Of a stretch of DNA of 16,029 nt, positions 1 to 7,485 are shown piece by piece. Below the pieces are notes generated by a model. That model saw only the letters and a list, made by a program, of their open reading frames with translations. It was not told where the DNA came from and searched no databases. Position 1 is the first letter of the stretch. Every line of letters starts with the position of its first letter. Position numbers and translations under genes: made by a program. The stretch covers positions 1-16,029 of the forward strand of contig JAOUNW010000033.1 in NCBI GenBank assembly GCA_029880755.1. The letters run 5' to 3'. The stretch is from Gammaproteobacteria bacterium (GTDB taxonomy: Bacteria; Pseudomonadota; Gammaproteobacteria; Acidiferrobacterales; SZUA-150).

Positions 1-1
1 G

Positions 2-1087
2 TTACTGGATGAACCTGTCCACGATCAGGTAGACCCTCAGCTATTTGTGCTGGCTAACAAAGCCGGCATGGGGGCGCTGATGGCGCATCGGATTTTAACG
101 ACCAGCGAAAGTCGAATCAGTGACTCTGCGAGACCCCTGTTCCAGGGGACCCTGGAAATGATGAAGCTGGTCACCCGGGATATCACAGAATTTTCCTGCG
201 AGCTCATTGGTGCACTGGAGCGCAAGGCAGTTCCTGTAACGCTGTTAAAAGGGATTTCAGTTAGCGACCAGTACTACCCGCACACTTTCTGGCGACCCAT
301 GCGAGATATCGATCTGCTGGTGGCACCCGCCAAACTGGCCGAGGCGGAAACCGCCTTAATGAATCTGGGATACGTACCTTCCTCCGATTATCCCGCGAAA
401 TTTTACGAGACACACCACCATAGCATGCCCCTGCATCACCCCGAGAAAAACATTTGGGTTGAACTGCACACAGAACTCTTTTCTCCGCCGTTTCTTCTTA
501 AATACGGTGAAGTCTTTTCAACGACCAGAATACAGCAAGAATCGCTGCCATCGACTTTCTGCGGGAGGCGCGTGACCCGCTTATCGCCGGAACTTCAACT
601 TGTCTATATTTGTAGCCATTGGGCAGAGGAAATCAAATACGATGGCGGTATGGTCGCTATGCTTGATATTTTTCTTCTGCTCAGAAAAGAAACCCGGCTT
701 GATTGGGAAAAGATAATAAAGTGGCTTCACAATACCTATCCGGCAAGCTATGTCTACCTGCTATTGAGTTATCTTGAACGCTATAATTTTATACAGTTGC
801 CGGATGGAATCATGGATAAATTAGCGAAGTGTCAAAAGAATCTAAATCGCTTTTCGCTTCGTTTTTTGCATCGAATAATCGACGATCACATTGCCAACGA
901 CATGCCCTTTGGGCGAGTCCTGACTCAGCATAATCTTGCTACATTATGGCAGACCCTGCTCGGTGCCTCCTCCCCGATTACCGCTATTCTATCTTGCCCC
1001 CTCCATTTGCTGTTTCCGCCACATTCTCAAAACCGCTTTCAACTGCGACATCAATTAAAACGTCTTAAATCAGCAATTAGCGGATAA
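2..1087 (+). CDS. Nucleotidyltransferase-fold family protein (PF14907-like), 5' partial
   Basis: The reading frame is open from base 2, before the GTG at 47 and without a stop, so the gene almost certainly begins outside the window. The visible part ends in two consecutive TAA codons. A KG...YY...RPMRDIDLLV block (the DID codons are at 305-313) resembles the metal-binding D-x-D of nucleotidyltransferase folds. A histidine-rich HHH..PLHHP segment followed by VELHTEL is typical of the uncharacterised nucleotidyltransferase family PF14907. Members of that family are known to sit near polysaccharide/exosortase loci or RiPP-type clusters with HprK-like kinases. The substrate is unknown, and whether such a cluster lies upstream cannot be seen. 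No signal peptide or membrane segment is evident, so it is probably cytoplasmic. Family assignment is fairly sure; function is not. Confidence 0.75.
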   Translation, partial: LLDEPVHDQVDPQLFVLANKAGMGALMAHRILTTSESRISDSARPLFQGTLEMMKLVTRDITEFSCELIGALERKAVPVTLLKGISVSDQYYPHTFWRPMRDIDLLVAPAKLAEAETALMNLGYVPSSDYPAKFYETHHHSMPLHHPEKNIWVELHTELFSPPFLLKYGEVFSTTRIQQESLPSTFCGRRVTRLSPELQLVYICSHWAEEIKYDGGMVAMLDIFLLLRKETRLDWEKIIKWLHNTYPASYVYLLLSYLERYNFIQLPDGIMDKLAKCQKNLNRFSLRFLHRIIDDHIANDMPFGRVLTQHNLATLWQTLLGASSPITAILSCPLHLLFPPHSQNRFQLRHQLKRLKSAISG

Positions 1088-1096
1088 TAAAAAATA

Positions 1097-1122
1097 GGCA
1101 CGGTAATTTCCTGCCATTTTTT
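1097..1122 (+). terminator. Probable rho-independent terminator after the nucleotidyltransferase gene
   Basis: Ten bases after the stop, GGCA-C-GG pairs with CC-TGCC around a TAATTT loop (six pairs with one bulged C). ATTTTTT follows directly. A run of A before the stem could extend the pairing and make it work on both strands. It separates this gene from the rhodanese gene. Confidence 0.55.
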
Positions 1123-1207
1123 CATTTCTCGCTATTGTGCTCCAATGTTAAACTTTTCCGTCCGCTAGTAACTGGTAATGATTTACATTCTTTGGAGTTC
1201 TAACACA

Positions 1208-1615
1208 ATGCGCATCCGCCTCCTTGGTTTTCTTTTTCTCATTTTTCAATTAGCGGGCTGCACAAAATTGCCCTACAACAACCTGGATAATGAACAGTTA
1301 GAGGCGATGTTGCGGCAAGGTATACCGATTATTGATGTCCGCCGCCCAGAGGAATGGCAACAAACCGGCGTCATTGCTGGAAGTATACGATTGACATTCG
1401 TTGATCATAATGGGCAGCTGCTACCAGATTTTCTGCCACGCTTGACAGAGATCGCCCCAAAGAACGATCCGGTGATCCTCATTTGCCGCACCGGTAACCG
1501 AACCGATGTTCTGGCGCGTCATTTGGTGGAGTATATGGGGTATACAAAAGTCTACAATGTAAAAGACGGCATTACCCGATGGATCAGTGCCGGCAAACCT
1601 GTGAATCGCCTGTAA
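1208..1615 (+). CDS. Exported single-domain rhodanese-like lipoprotein
   Basis: This is a 135-residue protein with a lipoprotein signal: a basic MRIR start, a hydrophobic stretch and the lipobox LAGC, with Cys18 as the expected lipidated residue. The rest is one rhodanese domain. It contains the IIDVRRPEEW segment (41-50) and an active-site loop C93-R-T-G-N-R98, very close to the canonical CRSGNR, so the catalytic cysteine is present. Rhodaneses carry sulfane sulfur as a persulfide on this cysteine; the donor and acceptor here are unknown. An upstream in-frame ATG at 1178 would add ten residues before the signal peptide. The ATG at 1208 is preferred because GGAG (1194-1197) lies ten bases before it. 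The gene converges with marC, leaving only seven bases between stops. It would be anchored in the inner or outer membrane, facing the periplasm. Confidence 0.85.
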   Translation: MRIRLLGFLFLIFQLAGCTKLPYNNLDNEQLEAMLRQGIPIIDVRRPEEWQQTGVIAGSIRLTFVDHNGQLLPDFLPRLTEIAPKNDPVILICRTGNRTDVLARHLVEYMGYTKVYNVKDGITRWISAGKPVNRL

Positions 1616-1622
1616 TTATTCG

Positions 1623-2255
1623 CTATCCGCTCAATAGCTTGCTTTGGGCGATACCGTCAAATATAAACTGAACAGCAAGCGCCGACAGCAACACACCGAA
1701 AATACGACTGATAACATGCATACCGGTGACCCCCAAAACCCGCTGCAATTGGGTCGCAACAAGAAGGCACCCCAATGTGACCAGCAATACAATTATTAGC
1801 GATGAATACACTATCGCCTGCTGAACCAGATTGCCTTCAGCATGAGCCATTAACAGAATTGTTGCGCCCATCGCACCTGGACCGGCAATCAAGGGTGTTG
1901 CCAGCGGGAACACAGATATATCGGCCCTGATCCTGGCCTCACTGGCCTCGGCGTCGGTCGTGGAAGTGGCGCCGGACGTGCGTCCAAACACCATTTCAAT
2001 TCCAATAAGAAGCAACAGTATACCGCCCGCGGTTCGCAATGCCGCCAGAGAAATACCCAGACCAGCGAGTAACAGTTCTCCTATCAATGCAAAAACGCTG
2101 AGCACTACCGCAGCGATAACTGTCCCCCGAAATGCAATAACACGCCTTTCCGATACTGAGGACGAAATCGTCAGGGCCGCAAACATGGCGGCAACGTCAA
2201 TTGGACCAATGGTAGCGAAAAATGTCGCCAGGGCAACGCCCCAGGTTTCAAGCAT
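1623..2255 (-). CDS. MarC family (UPF0056) integral membrane protein
   Basis: A 210-residue, very hydrophobic protein with about six membrane segments. The ATIGPIDVAAMFAALT segment (14-29) and PLATPLIAGPGAMGATI (117-133) are the two conserved half-motifs of the MarC/YhgN family. A hydrophilic loop at about 91-112 separates the halves. MarC proteins sit in the inner membrane and their transport substrate is not established; the old link to multiple antibiotic resistance in E. coli was not upheld. No clear Shine-Dalgarno sequence precedes the ATG, but the N-terminus aligns well with the family, so the start is kept. It lies 90 bases downstream of the small unknown gene on the same strand and might be cotranscribed with it. 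Confidence 0.85.
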   Translation of the reverse strand: MLETWGVALATFFATIGPIDVAAMFAALTISSSVSERRVIAFRGTVIAAVVLSVFALIGELLLAGLGISLAALRTAGGILLLLIGIEMVFGRTSGATSTTDAEASEARIRADISVFPLATPLIAGPGAMGATILLMAHAEGNLVQQAIVYSSLIIVLLVTLGCLLVATQLQRVLGVTGMHVISRIFGVLLSALAVQFIFDGIAQSKLLSG

Positions 2256-2345
2256 AGGCTATATAGGTTCGCAAACAGACAAACATACTACTTTCCTTTT
2301 ACAATACATAATCTCATCCTGCCCAGTTTCAGTAATCGGGTATCG

Positions 2346-2681
2346 TTAATCCCTCACTATCTCAAACAACGCATCCGCTGTGTTCTTATCAATAGTGATT
2401 TGCATCTCGCAGTAGGCGCTGTGTTCCATGGGTTCTTCACCGCAATTACAGCCCGCAACCACTTCCGAGAAAAAAACCCCGGCCTTTATACTTATCGTAT
2501 TACCCAAATCCTTTGCCGCCAATACCGTCACGGAGATATTGCTATCATTTACATGGCCGCCCTGTGAAGTTGCTTTATGCAAAGGCAATGAACCGGATTT
2601 CAGGCCTCGGATCTCCTTTTGCAAGGTCTGGGCAAACATCTCCGTTCTCCAGTCACGCAAGGTATAAGGAAACCTGATCAT
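2346..2681 (-). CDS. Small conserved-looking protein of unknown function with C-x-C...C
   Basis: A 111-residue soluble protein with no signal peptide or membrane segment. I do not recognise a characterised family. It starts MIRFPYTLRDW and has a predicted alpha/beta character. Near the C-terminus is a cysteine cluster, GCNC (Cys78, Cys80) with YCE (Cys91), that could bind a metal. Acidic residues lie between the cysteines. It sits 91 bases downstream of gltA and 90 bases upstream of marC, all on the minus strand, so readthrough from gltA is possible but not shown. A GAG five bases before the ATG is a weak ribosome binding site. The coherent length and spacing favour a real gene over the overlapping plus-strand frames. 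Confidence 0.65.
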   Translation of the reverse strand: MIRFPYTLRDWRTEMFAQTLQKEIRGLKSGSLPLHKATSQGGHVNDSNISVTVLAAKDLGNTISIKAGVFFSEVVAGCNCGEEPMEHSAYCEMQITIDKNTADALFEIVRD

Positions 2682-2772
2682 TATCTCAGCCTGGAAAACC
2701 CAGTCATTACCATGACGATAGTTTGTTACATGGGTAATAATTGCAATCCGTCATTCCGTTGAACGCAATCCA

Positions 2773-4062
2773 CTAGCGGTCCTTGGGAAAATGACGCAAA
2801 GGCTTTCCGACATACAGTTGCCGCGGTCTGTCAATGCCATGAGTGCTGTCTTCCTGCAATTCCAGCCAGTGACTGACCCAGCCTGAAGTTCTTGCCAATG
2901 CAAATATGGCAGTGAACATGCTGTCAGGAAAGCCCATGGCACGCAACAAAATACCCGAATAGAAATCCACATTCGGATACAGTTTACGCTCTATAAAATA
3001 TTCATCTTCCAGCGCAATCTCTTCCAGACGCATGGCAATATCCAGCAAAGGATCATCCAGCTGCAAATGCTCCAGAACCTCTTTCGCCGATTTCTGAATC
3101 ACTTTTGCGCGTGGATCAAAATTTTTGTAAACACGGTGCCCAAAACCCATTAGGCGATAAGAATCATCTTTGTCCTTGGCGCGCGCAATGGCCTTGGGAA
3201 TATTTTTGACGTCCCCAATTTCTTCCAGCATTCGCAGTACCGCTTCGTTGGCACCGCCGTGAGCCGGCCCCCACAAACTGGCGATTCCCGTTGAAATACA
3301 CGCGAAGGGATTGGCACCACTGGATGCAGCAATTCTAACCGTCGACGTGGAGGCATTCTGTTCATGATCCGCGTGCAAAATCAGTATTTTGTCCATGGCT
3401 CGAGCCAACACCGGATCCACCTGATATTCCTCCGCGGGAGAGCCAAACATCATTTGCAGAAAGTTGGAGGAGTAATCGAGTTTATTCACTGGATAACGGT
3501 GCGGGCGACCAATATTATAGGTATAACAGGTGGCCGCGATCATGGGCATCTTGGCCACCAGGCGGATAGCCGCCTGGATACGCTGGCTGCGGTCGCCAAT
3601 ATTAAGGTGGTCGTGATAAAACGCCGATAAAGCACCGACTACCCCCACCATAACCGCCATGGGGTGGGCGTCACGACGGAAACCCCTATAAAAACTCATT
3701 ACCTGCTCATGGAGTATGCCATATTGATTAATAGACTCTCTCATGACGTTCAGTTCGTCATCTTCCGGCAGCTCACCAAACATAAGCAAATACGCAACTT
3801 CCAGGTAATGCGCTTTCTCTGCCAACTCCTCAATGGGATAGCCCCGATAAAGCAAGACGCCCTTGTCACCATCTACATAAGTAATGGAGCTCTTGCATGA
3901 AGCCGTTGACCTGAAACCTGGATCAAACGCCAGCAAATCATAGCGACTGTATAGCGCACGGATATCCACCGCTTCCGGACCCATCGTGCCTCGCAATATA
4001 GGCAAACTCTCGTCTCCCTGTTCTTCCGAAATTACGGCATTAATAAATTTATTATTAGACAT
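2773..4062 (-). CDS. gltA: Citrate synthase (type II, hexameric-type)
   Basis: Condenses acetyl-CoA and oxaloacetate to citrate, the entry step of the TCA cycle, in the cytoplasm. The 429 residues match the length of the E. coli enzyme (427) with a constant offset of four. The catalytic residues are all present: His268 in GPAHGG, His309 in GFGHRVYKNFDPRA and Asp366 in PNVDFYSG. His230 in LHADHEQNASTSTVR corresponds to E. coli His226. Some residues of the E. coli NADH allosteric site differ: Arg109-His110-Thr111 become Gln113-Tyr114-Gly115 and Cys206 becomes Ala210. Tyr149, Arg167 and Lys171 are kept. A GGAG at 4070-4073 lies seven bases before the ATG. The gene stands alone, not beside sdh/suc genes. 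A possible 21-codon ORF overlaps its start. Confidence 0.97.
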   Translation of the reverse strand: MSNNKFINAVISEEQGDESLPILRGTMGPEAVDIRALYSRYDLLAFDPGFRSTASCKSSITYVDGDKGVLLYRGYPIEELAEKAHYLEVAYLLMFGELPEDDELNVMRESINQYGILHEQVMSFYRGFRRDAHPMAVMVGVVGALSAFYHDHLNIGDRSQRIQAAIRLVAKMPMIAATCYTYNIGRPHRYPVNKLDYSSNFLQMMFGSPAEEYQVDPVLARAMDKILILHADHEQNASTSTVRIAASSGANPFACISTGIASLWGPAHGGANEAVLRMLEEIGDVKNIPKAIARAKDKDDSYRLMGFGHRVYKNFDPRAKVIQKSAKEVLEHLQLDDPLLDIAMRLEEIALEDEYFIERKLYPNVDFYSGILLRAMGFPDSMFTAIFALARTSGWVSHWLELQEDSTHGIDRPRQLYVGKPLRHFPKDR

Positions 4063-4120
4063 ATCGCTTCTCCGTCCGATCCTGCGGCACTCGGTGTTTT
4101 TTCTGTCTGAGTTTGGTCAT
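4055..4120 (-). CDS. Possible 21-residue leader ORF overlapping the gltA start
   Basis: On the minus strand an ATG at 4120 opens a 21-codon frame that closes with TAA at 4055-4057, just inside gltA. Its last codons overlap the gltA ATG in another frame by eight bases. AGGAG lies about ten bases before the ATG, and GAGAG five bases before. The peptide is strongly basic (Lys/Arg/His at about 9 of 21 positions, beginning MTKLRQKKHR). The gltA ribosome binding site lies inside it. It could act as a translationally coupled leader, but chance cannot be excluded without comparing relatives. Confidence 0.3.
   Translation of the reverse strand: MTKLRQKKHRVPQDRTEKRYV
4070..4073 (-). promoter_or_regulatory. 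gltA ribosome binding site
   Basis: GGAG on the minus strand, seven bases before the gltA ATG at 4062. It fixes the start and lies within the possible leader ORF, so ribosomes reading that ORF would cross it. Confidence 0.75.
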
Positions 4121-4225
4121 AAGTCTCTCGCTCCTATCATAAACGGCTACCAACCAAGATGCAGCCCCCAAACATTGCGATGAACGTATAAATACTCTTA
4201 TATAACTAATGGTATTAACCTTTGC

Positions 4226-5722
4226 CTAAAAAGATTTATTCTTCGCTGCAGCTTCATCATAAACCCACTGTAATATAGCATCCTGAATTTGCGTGCCCGC
4301 CGCCTGAGGCGCTTTTTGATGGTTATGTAGACTCACCACCACCCATCTTTCATTATTCTTGTCCAGCACGTAACCTGCCATACCGCGGACATCATCGAGC
4401 AGGCCGGTCTTGATATGCAGACGTCCTTCCAGTTCAGTATTCGTAAAGCGGCTGCGCAAAGTGCCGTCCTGGGCGGCAATGGGTAGCGATGACATAAACT
4501 CCGGCATGTAGGGGCTGTCATAGGCAGCGAGCAACAGTTGTGCCAGATGCGGGGCACTTATACGGGTATCACGGGAAAGTCCTGCGCCGTTATCCAATAC
4601 CAGTTCCGGAAATTCAAACTTGTGTTGACCGAGCCATTCCTTTAATACGCGAATTCCTTTTTCTGTTGTACCCGGCGGTCCGTACCGCTCGGCACCCAGG
4701 GTTAACAACAACTGCTGAGTCATGACATTATTGCTGTACTTATTTATCGCTCGAATAATGTCCGATAACGCCAGCGAGTCACTTCGATAATAAAGATCCG
4801 CCCCGACCGGCAGCGATTCCTGGCGCAACTTGCCGGAAAAATACCCGCCCTGTTCATTCCACAAATTTCGGAATACGCCATAAACATAATCGGCGGCATC
4901 CGTAACGGAACGGTAAAATGCCTGATCGCCGCAGGCACTGGGGAAGTTGCCGCTAAATTGAACACTGCTTTCCTTCGGCTGGTTCAGGACTTTCATATCA
5001 ATACGTCGTACCCATCTTCCGGAACATCTCCCCCTTGTAAGCTTGATTCTATTTTTGATATGAAGTCCAGGATCCGGATCCGCACTTATCCTAACCTTTT
5101 GTTCTGTGGTATCCGGCACAAACTGGAAACGAATGGATTGGAAATTCAACATCAGAGCAGAGGGTGATACGTTATAGGAACGAAATGGTTGATCATCAAA
5201 AGCACCAGGGTCAGTCTCTTCCGGCTGAAAGTAACTCATGTCCACCACAAGATCGCCCCCGATGTACTGTAATCCTTTTTTGCGCACACCGCGCAACATA
5301 CGCCAAAAATATTCAGTAACGAGATAGGGATCGCCGTAGCCTTTCAGATACAAATCGCTGCTGGTCACACCACCTTCCACCGGCGACTTCACATAGGCCT
5401 CGGTTCTCCATGTATAGGCCGGCCCCAATTCCTCCAATGCGACAAAAGTCGTTAACAATTTAATAGTGGAAGCCGGGTTTCTGGGTTTGTCCGGGTTCCA
5501 TGACAATAAAGGTGTCGGCTCGCCGATTTTGTGCACATAAACACTCAGGCTGTCGGCACCAACCCGATGCTGCTTGAGTACGCGCATCACCGGAACCGGT
5601 AAGTCTTCGAGCACCCGGTAGGTAGCGGTGCCGTCGACTGCCACTGGATCGGCAGCCACAACCTCGCCGAAAAACGAAAATATCAGCGCCATCACAATGG
5701 AAAAACAATGGTTTAGCGACAT
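4226..5722 (-). CDS. dacB: D-alanyl-D-alanine carboxypeptidase/endopeptidase, PBP4 type (peptidase S13)
   Basis: A periplasmic penicillin-binding protein that trims D-Ala from peptidoglycan stems or cleaves D-Ala-mDAP cross-links. All three active-site motifs of the serine acyltransferase fold are present: S85-T-I-K88 (SxxK, in NPASTIKLL), S330-N-N332 (SxN) and K438-T-G440 (KTG). The long insert between SxxK and SxN is normal for PBP4. DNGAGLSRDTRIS (377-389) is a further family motif. Residues 1-24 form a signal peptide with likely cleavage after VVAA. The 498-residue length fits the family (about 475-490). It lies upstream of gltA on the same strand, with a 163-base gap that probably holds gltA's own promoter. 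No strong Shine-Dalgarno sequence precedes the ATG at 5722. Confidence 0.94.
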   Translation of the reverse strand: MSLNHCFSIVMALIFSFFGEVVAADPVAVDGTATYRVLEDLPVPVMRVLKQHRVGADSLSVYVHKIGEPTPLLSWNPDKPRNPASTIKLLTTFVALEELGPAYTWRTEAYVKSPVEGGVTSSDLYLKGYGDPYLVTEYFWRMLRGVRKKGLQYIGGDLVVDMSYFQPEETDPGAFDDQPFRSYNVSPSALMLNFQSIRFQFVPDTTEQKVRISADPDPGLHIKNRIKLTRGRCSGRWVRRIDMKVLNQPKESSVQFSGNFPSACGDQAFYRSVTDAADYVYGVFRNLWNEQGGYFSGKLRQESLPVGADLYYRSDSLALSDIIRAINKYSNNVMTQQLLLTLGAERYGPPGTTEKGIRVLKEWLGQHKFEFPELVLDNGAGLSRDTRISAPHLAQLLLAAYDSPYMPEFMSSLPIAAQDGTLRSRFTNTELEGRLHIKTGLLDDVRGMAGYVLDKNNERWVVVSLHNHQKAPQAAGTQIQDAILQWVYDEAAAKNKSF

Positions 5723-5743
5723 AACTGTTTGTTATCTGGGTTT

Positions 5744-5749
5744 ATTATA
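5744..5749 (-). promoter_or_regulatory. Possible -10 element for dacB
   Basis: A perfect TATAAT on the minus strand 21 bases before the dacB ATG. With an 18-base spacer the -35 would be TTCCGG, a poor match, so the promoter is either weak or activated. It overlaps the -35 of the opposite promoter, so the two could interfere. Confidence 0.35.
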
Positions 5750-5753
5750 GAAA

Positions 5754-5783
5754 TTGATGTTGTCATGCCGGAACCATTATAAT
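5754..5783 (+). promoter_or_regulatory. Sigma70-like promoter for the 237-residue membrane protein
   Basis: TTGATG (5754-5759), an 18-base spacer and a perfect TATAAT (5778-5783) on the plus strand, placing the transcript start near 5790 and leaving a leader of about 43 bases before the ATG at 5834. It lies in the divergent gap between dacB and this gene. Confidence 0.6.
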
Positions 5784-5833
5784 TGACCATCTAAAATTAC
5801 TGAAATACCCGATACAAGGTATTTTAAACAGCC

Positions 5834-6547
5834 ATGACAATCAACAACATTAACAACAATCTTGCCAGTCACCGGCTGACTGTCGAAACATTTCCCGCAT
5901 TCTACCGCACCATAATGGCGTTGCGGTTTCCTATTGATGTTGCCGATGTCATGGAGCTGCGCGATATTATTAATCACTCTACAGACCGTTTTTCCCTGCC
6001 GCCGGTAACGCCGGACTACCGTCAGTTCGTTAATGCCTTGCAAGGCGCAATTGATTCTTTTGGCATAGAAAACAAACGCCATTCTGAACGACTCATCAAA
6101 GTATTTACCATGTTTAGGCATTTACATTACCGCCACAGCATCCGATCACGGGACAAAGAGTTCGAATTGCGCCAGCTGCAAAGTGACAACCGGCTGGCCT
6201 ATAGCCGTTCCATGCGCTATGCCATGGTATCGATACTGGCTGCGGTGACAGGTTCTATGGCGTGGCTTTCATTAACGGAACCAGGGTGGGGATTAAAAGG
6301 CGCTGTTATATTTTTCAGTTACCTGTCTCTGGATTATTTCCATTCCTTGGGTACTTTGGAGCGAGAACTGAAAATCATCACACGGGAACTAAATGCCGTT
6401 CTTCGTGAGCGGGTCAACTCTCTTAACTGGAAAACAATGATTCACAAGCTTTCCCTGATTCTTGGCTTCAAAAGAATTGAAGGTATCAACGTGTTCCTGA
6501 TGAACAACAGCGCCGACTTTGGCGATGCGGAAAGAATGTATCACTAA
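5834..6547 (+). CDS. Unrecognised membrane protein with two hydrophobic segments
   Basis: A 237-residue protein I cannot place in a family. The N-terminal half (1-125) is hydrophilic, rich in Asn, Arg and His, and probably helical. Two hydrophobic segments, about 128-147 and 155-172, are separated by a short loop and would form a membrane hairpin with both ends on the same side. A charged, probably coiled-coil helix follows (about 173-195, LERELKIITRELNAVLRER), then a basic C-terminal tail. There is no signal peptide. The ATG has only a distant AAGG (14 bases upstream), so the start is uncertain by a few codons. A good promoter lies upstream (5754-5783). It runs divergently from dacB and converges with xerD; the 41-base gap holds no clear terminator. 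Confidence 0.7.
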   Translation: MTINNINNNLASHRLTVETFPAFYRTIMALRFPIDVADVMELRDIINHSTDRFSLPPVTPDYRQFVNALQGAIDSFGIENKRHSERLIKVFTMFRHLHYRHSIRSRDKEFELRQLQSDNRLAYSRSMRYAMVSILAAVTGSMAWLSLTEPGWGLKGAVIFFSYLSLDYFHSLGTLERELKIITRELNAVLRERVNSLNWKTMIHKLSLILGFKRIEGINVFLMNNSADFGDAERMYH

Positions 6548-6588
6548 GCAGTTACCCGCCCCGGTCCGGTAGTACCCACTCCATCTCT

Positions 6589-7485
6589 TCAACCTCTTGG
6601 GTGATGTTGCTTATGCAAACTCTTTAAGCGCTCCCGCGCCACCTGGGTATAAATCTGCGTTGTAGACAAATCTGAATGGCCCAACAACATCTGAACAACA
6701 CGCAAATCGGCGCCATGATTTAACAGATGTGTGGCAAAAGCGTGACGCAGGGTATGAGGGGATAGCTTCTGCTTAATGCCGGCGGCAACAGCATAACGCC
6801 TAATGTTGTGCCAGAATGCCTGACGAGTCATGGCACCACCACGCGCCGTGGGAAACAAGATATTACTGGCTTTCTTCTTTACCAGAGCAGGCCTGCCATC
6901 CTTCAGATAGCGCGCCAACCAGCTGATCGCCTCTTCCCCTAAGGGTACCAGGCGCTCCTTGTTCCCCTTGCCGATTACTTTTAATACGCCTGCATCCAGG
7001 CTTATCTGGGCAAACACCAGGCCGATTAATTCCGAGACACGCAAACCGGTCGCGTAGAGTGTTTCAAGCATGGCGCGATCCCGCAGACCCAGTGGGCTTG
7101 ATATATCCGGCATTTCCAGCAGTTTTTCCGCCTGTGATTCGGTGATTACACTGGGCAATGGTTTTCCTAGATGAGGCGTTTCGATATCAGTAGTGGGATT
7201 GTTTTTGCGCACTGATTCGCGCAACAGGTAATAATAGAATTTCCGCAGACTCGACAATTGTCTGGCGGTCGTGCGCGCTTTCACACCGCCCCGCACGTTA
7301 GCAGCGAGATAGCCCAACAGCTGTTCACGCTCCGCCTTCAGCAGCGAACTCTTGCGGTTTCGCAACCAGGCGCTTGCTGCCTCCAGGTCGCGGCGATAGG
7401 CCAGCAAGGTATTGTCACTCAAGCCCTGCTGTGACCACAGGTCATCAATAAATCGCTCAATGGTACTTGCATCAGTGGCCTTCAT
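6589..7485 (-). CDS. xerD: Site-specific tyrosine recombinase XerD
   Basis: Partner of XerC in resolving chromosome dimers at dif during FtsK-driven segregation. From the ATG at 7485 the protein has 298 residues, exactly the E. coli XerD length. The N-terminal core-binding domain starts MKATDASTIERFIDDLW and the catalytic domain follows from about 110. The catalytic set is complete: Arg149 (TGLRVSEL), Lys173 (IGKGNKERLVPLG), His244 and Arg247 (LSPHTLRHAFATHLLNHGAD), His270 (LLGHSDLSTTQIYT) and Tyr279. The C-terminus HHPRG resembles the E. coli HHPRA end. A longer in-frame start at 7545 adds 20 unrelated residues and is rejected. The start lies 14 bases inside ogt, so translation may be coupled. 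Its location downstream of rplS recalls Pseudomonas. Confidence 0.96.
   Translation of the reverse strand: MKATDASTIERFIDDLWSQQGLSDNTLLAYRRDLEAASAWLRNRKSSLLKAEREQLLGYLAANVRGGVKARTTARQLSSLRKFYYYLLRESVRKNNPTTDIETPHLGKPLPSVITESQAEKLLEMPDISSPLGLRDRAMLETLYATGLRVSELIGLVFAQISLDAGVLKVIGKGNKERLVPLGEEAISWLARYLKDGRPALVKKKASNILFPTARGGAMTRQAFWHNIRRYAVAAGIKQKLSPHTLRHAFATHLLNHGADLRVVQMLLGHSDLSTTQIYTQVARERLKSLHKQHHPRG

Noticed and set aside
2706..2738. Imperfect hairpin (ATTACC-ATG with CATGGGTAAT) after gltA
   Set aside because: It has a long 14-base loop, a bulge and no T-run directly after it on the minus strand, so it is not convincing as the gltA terminator.
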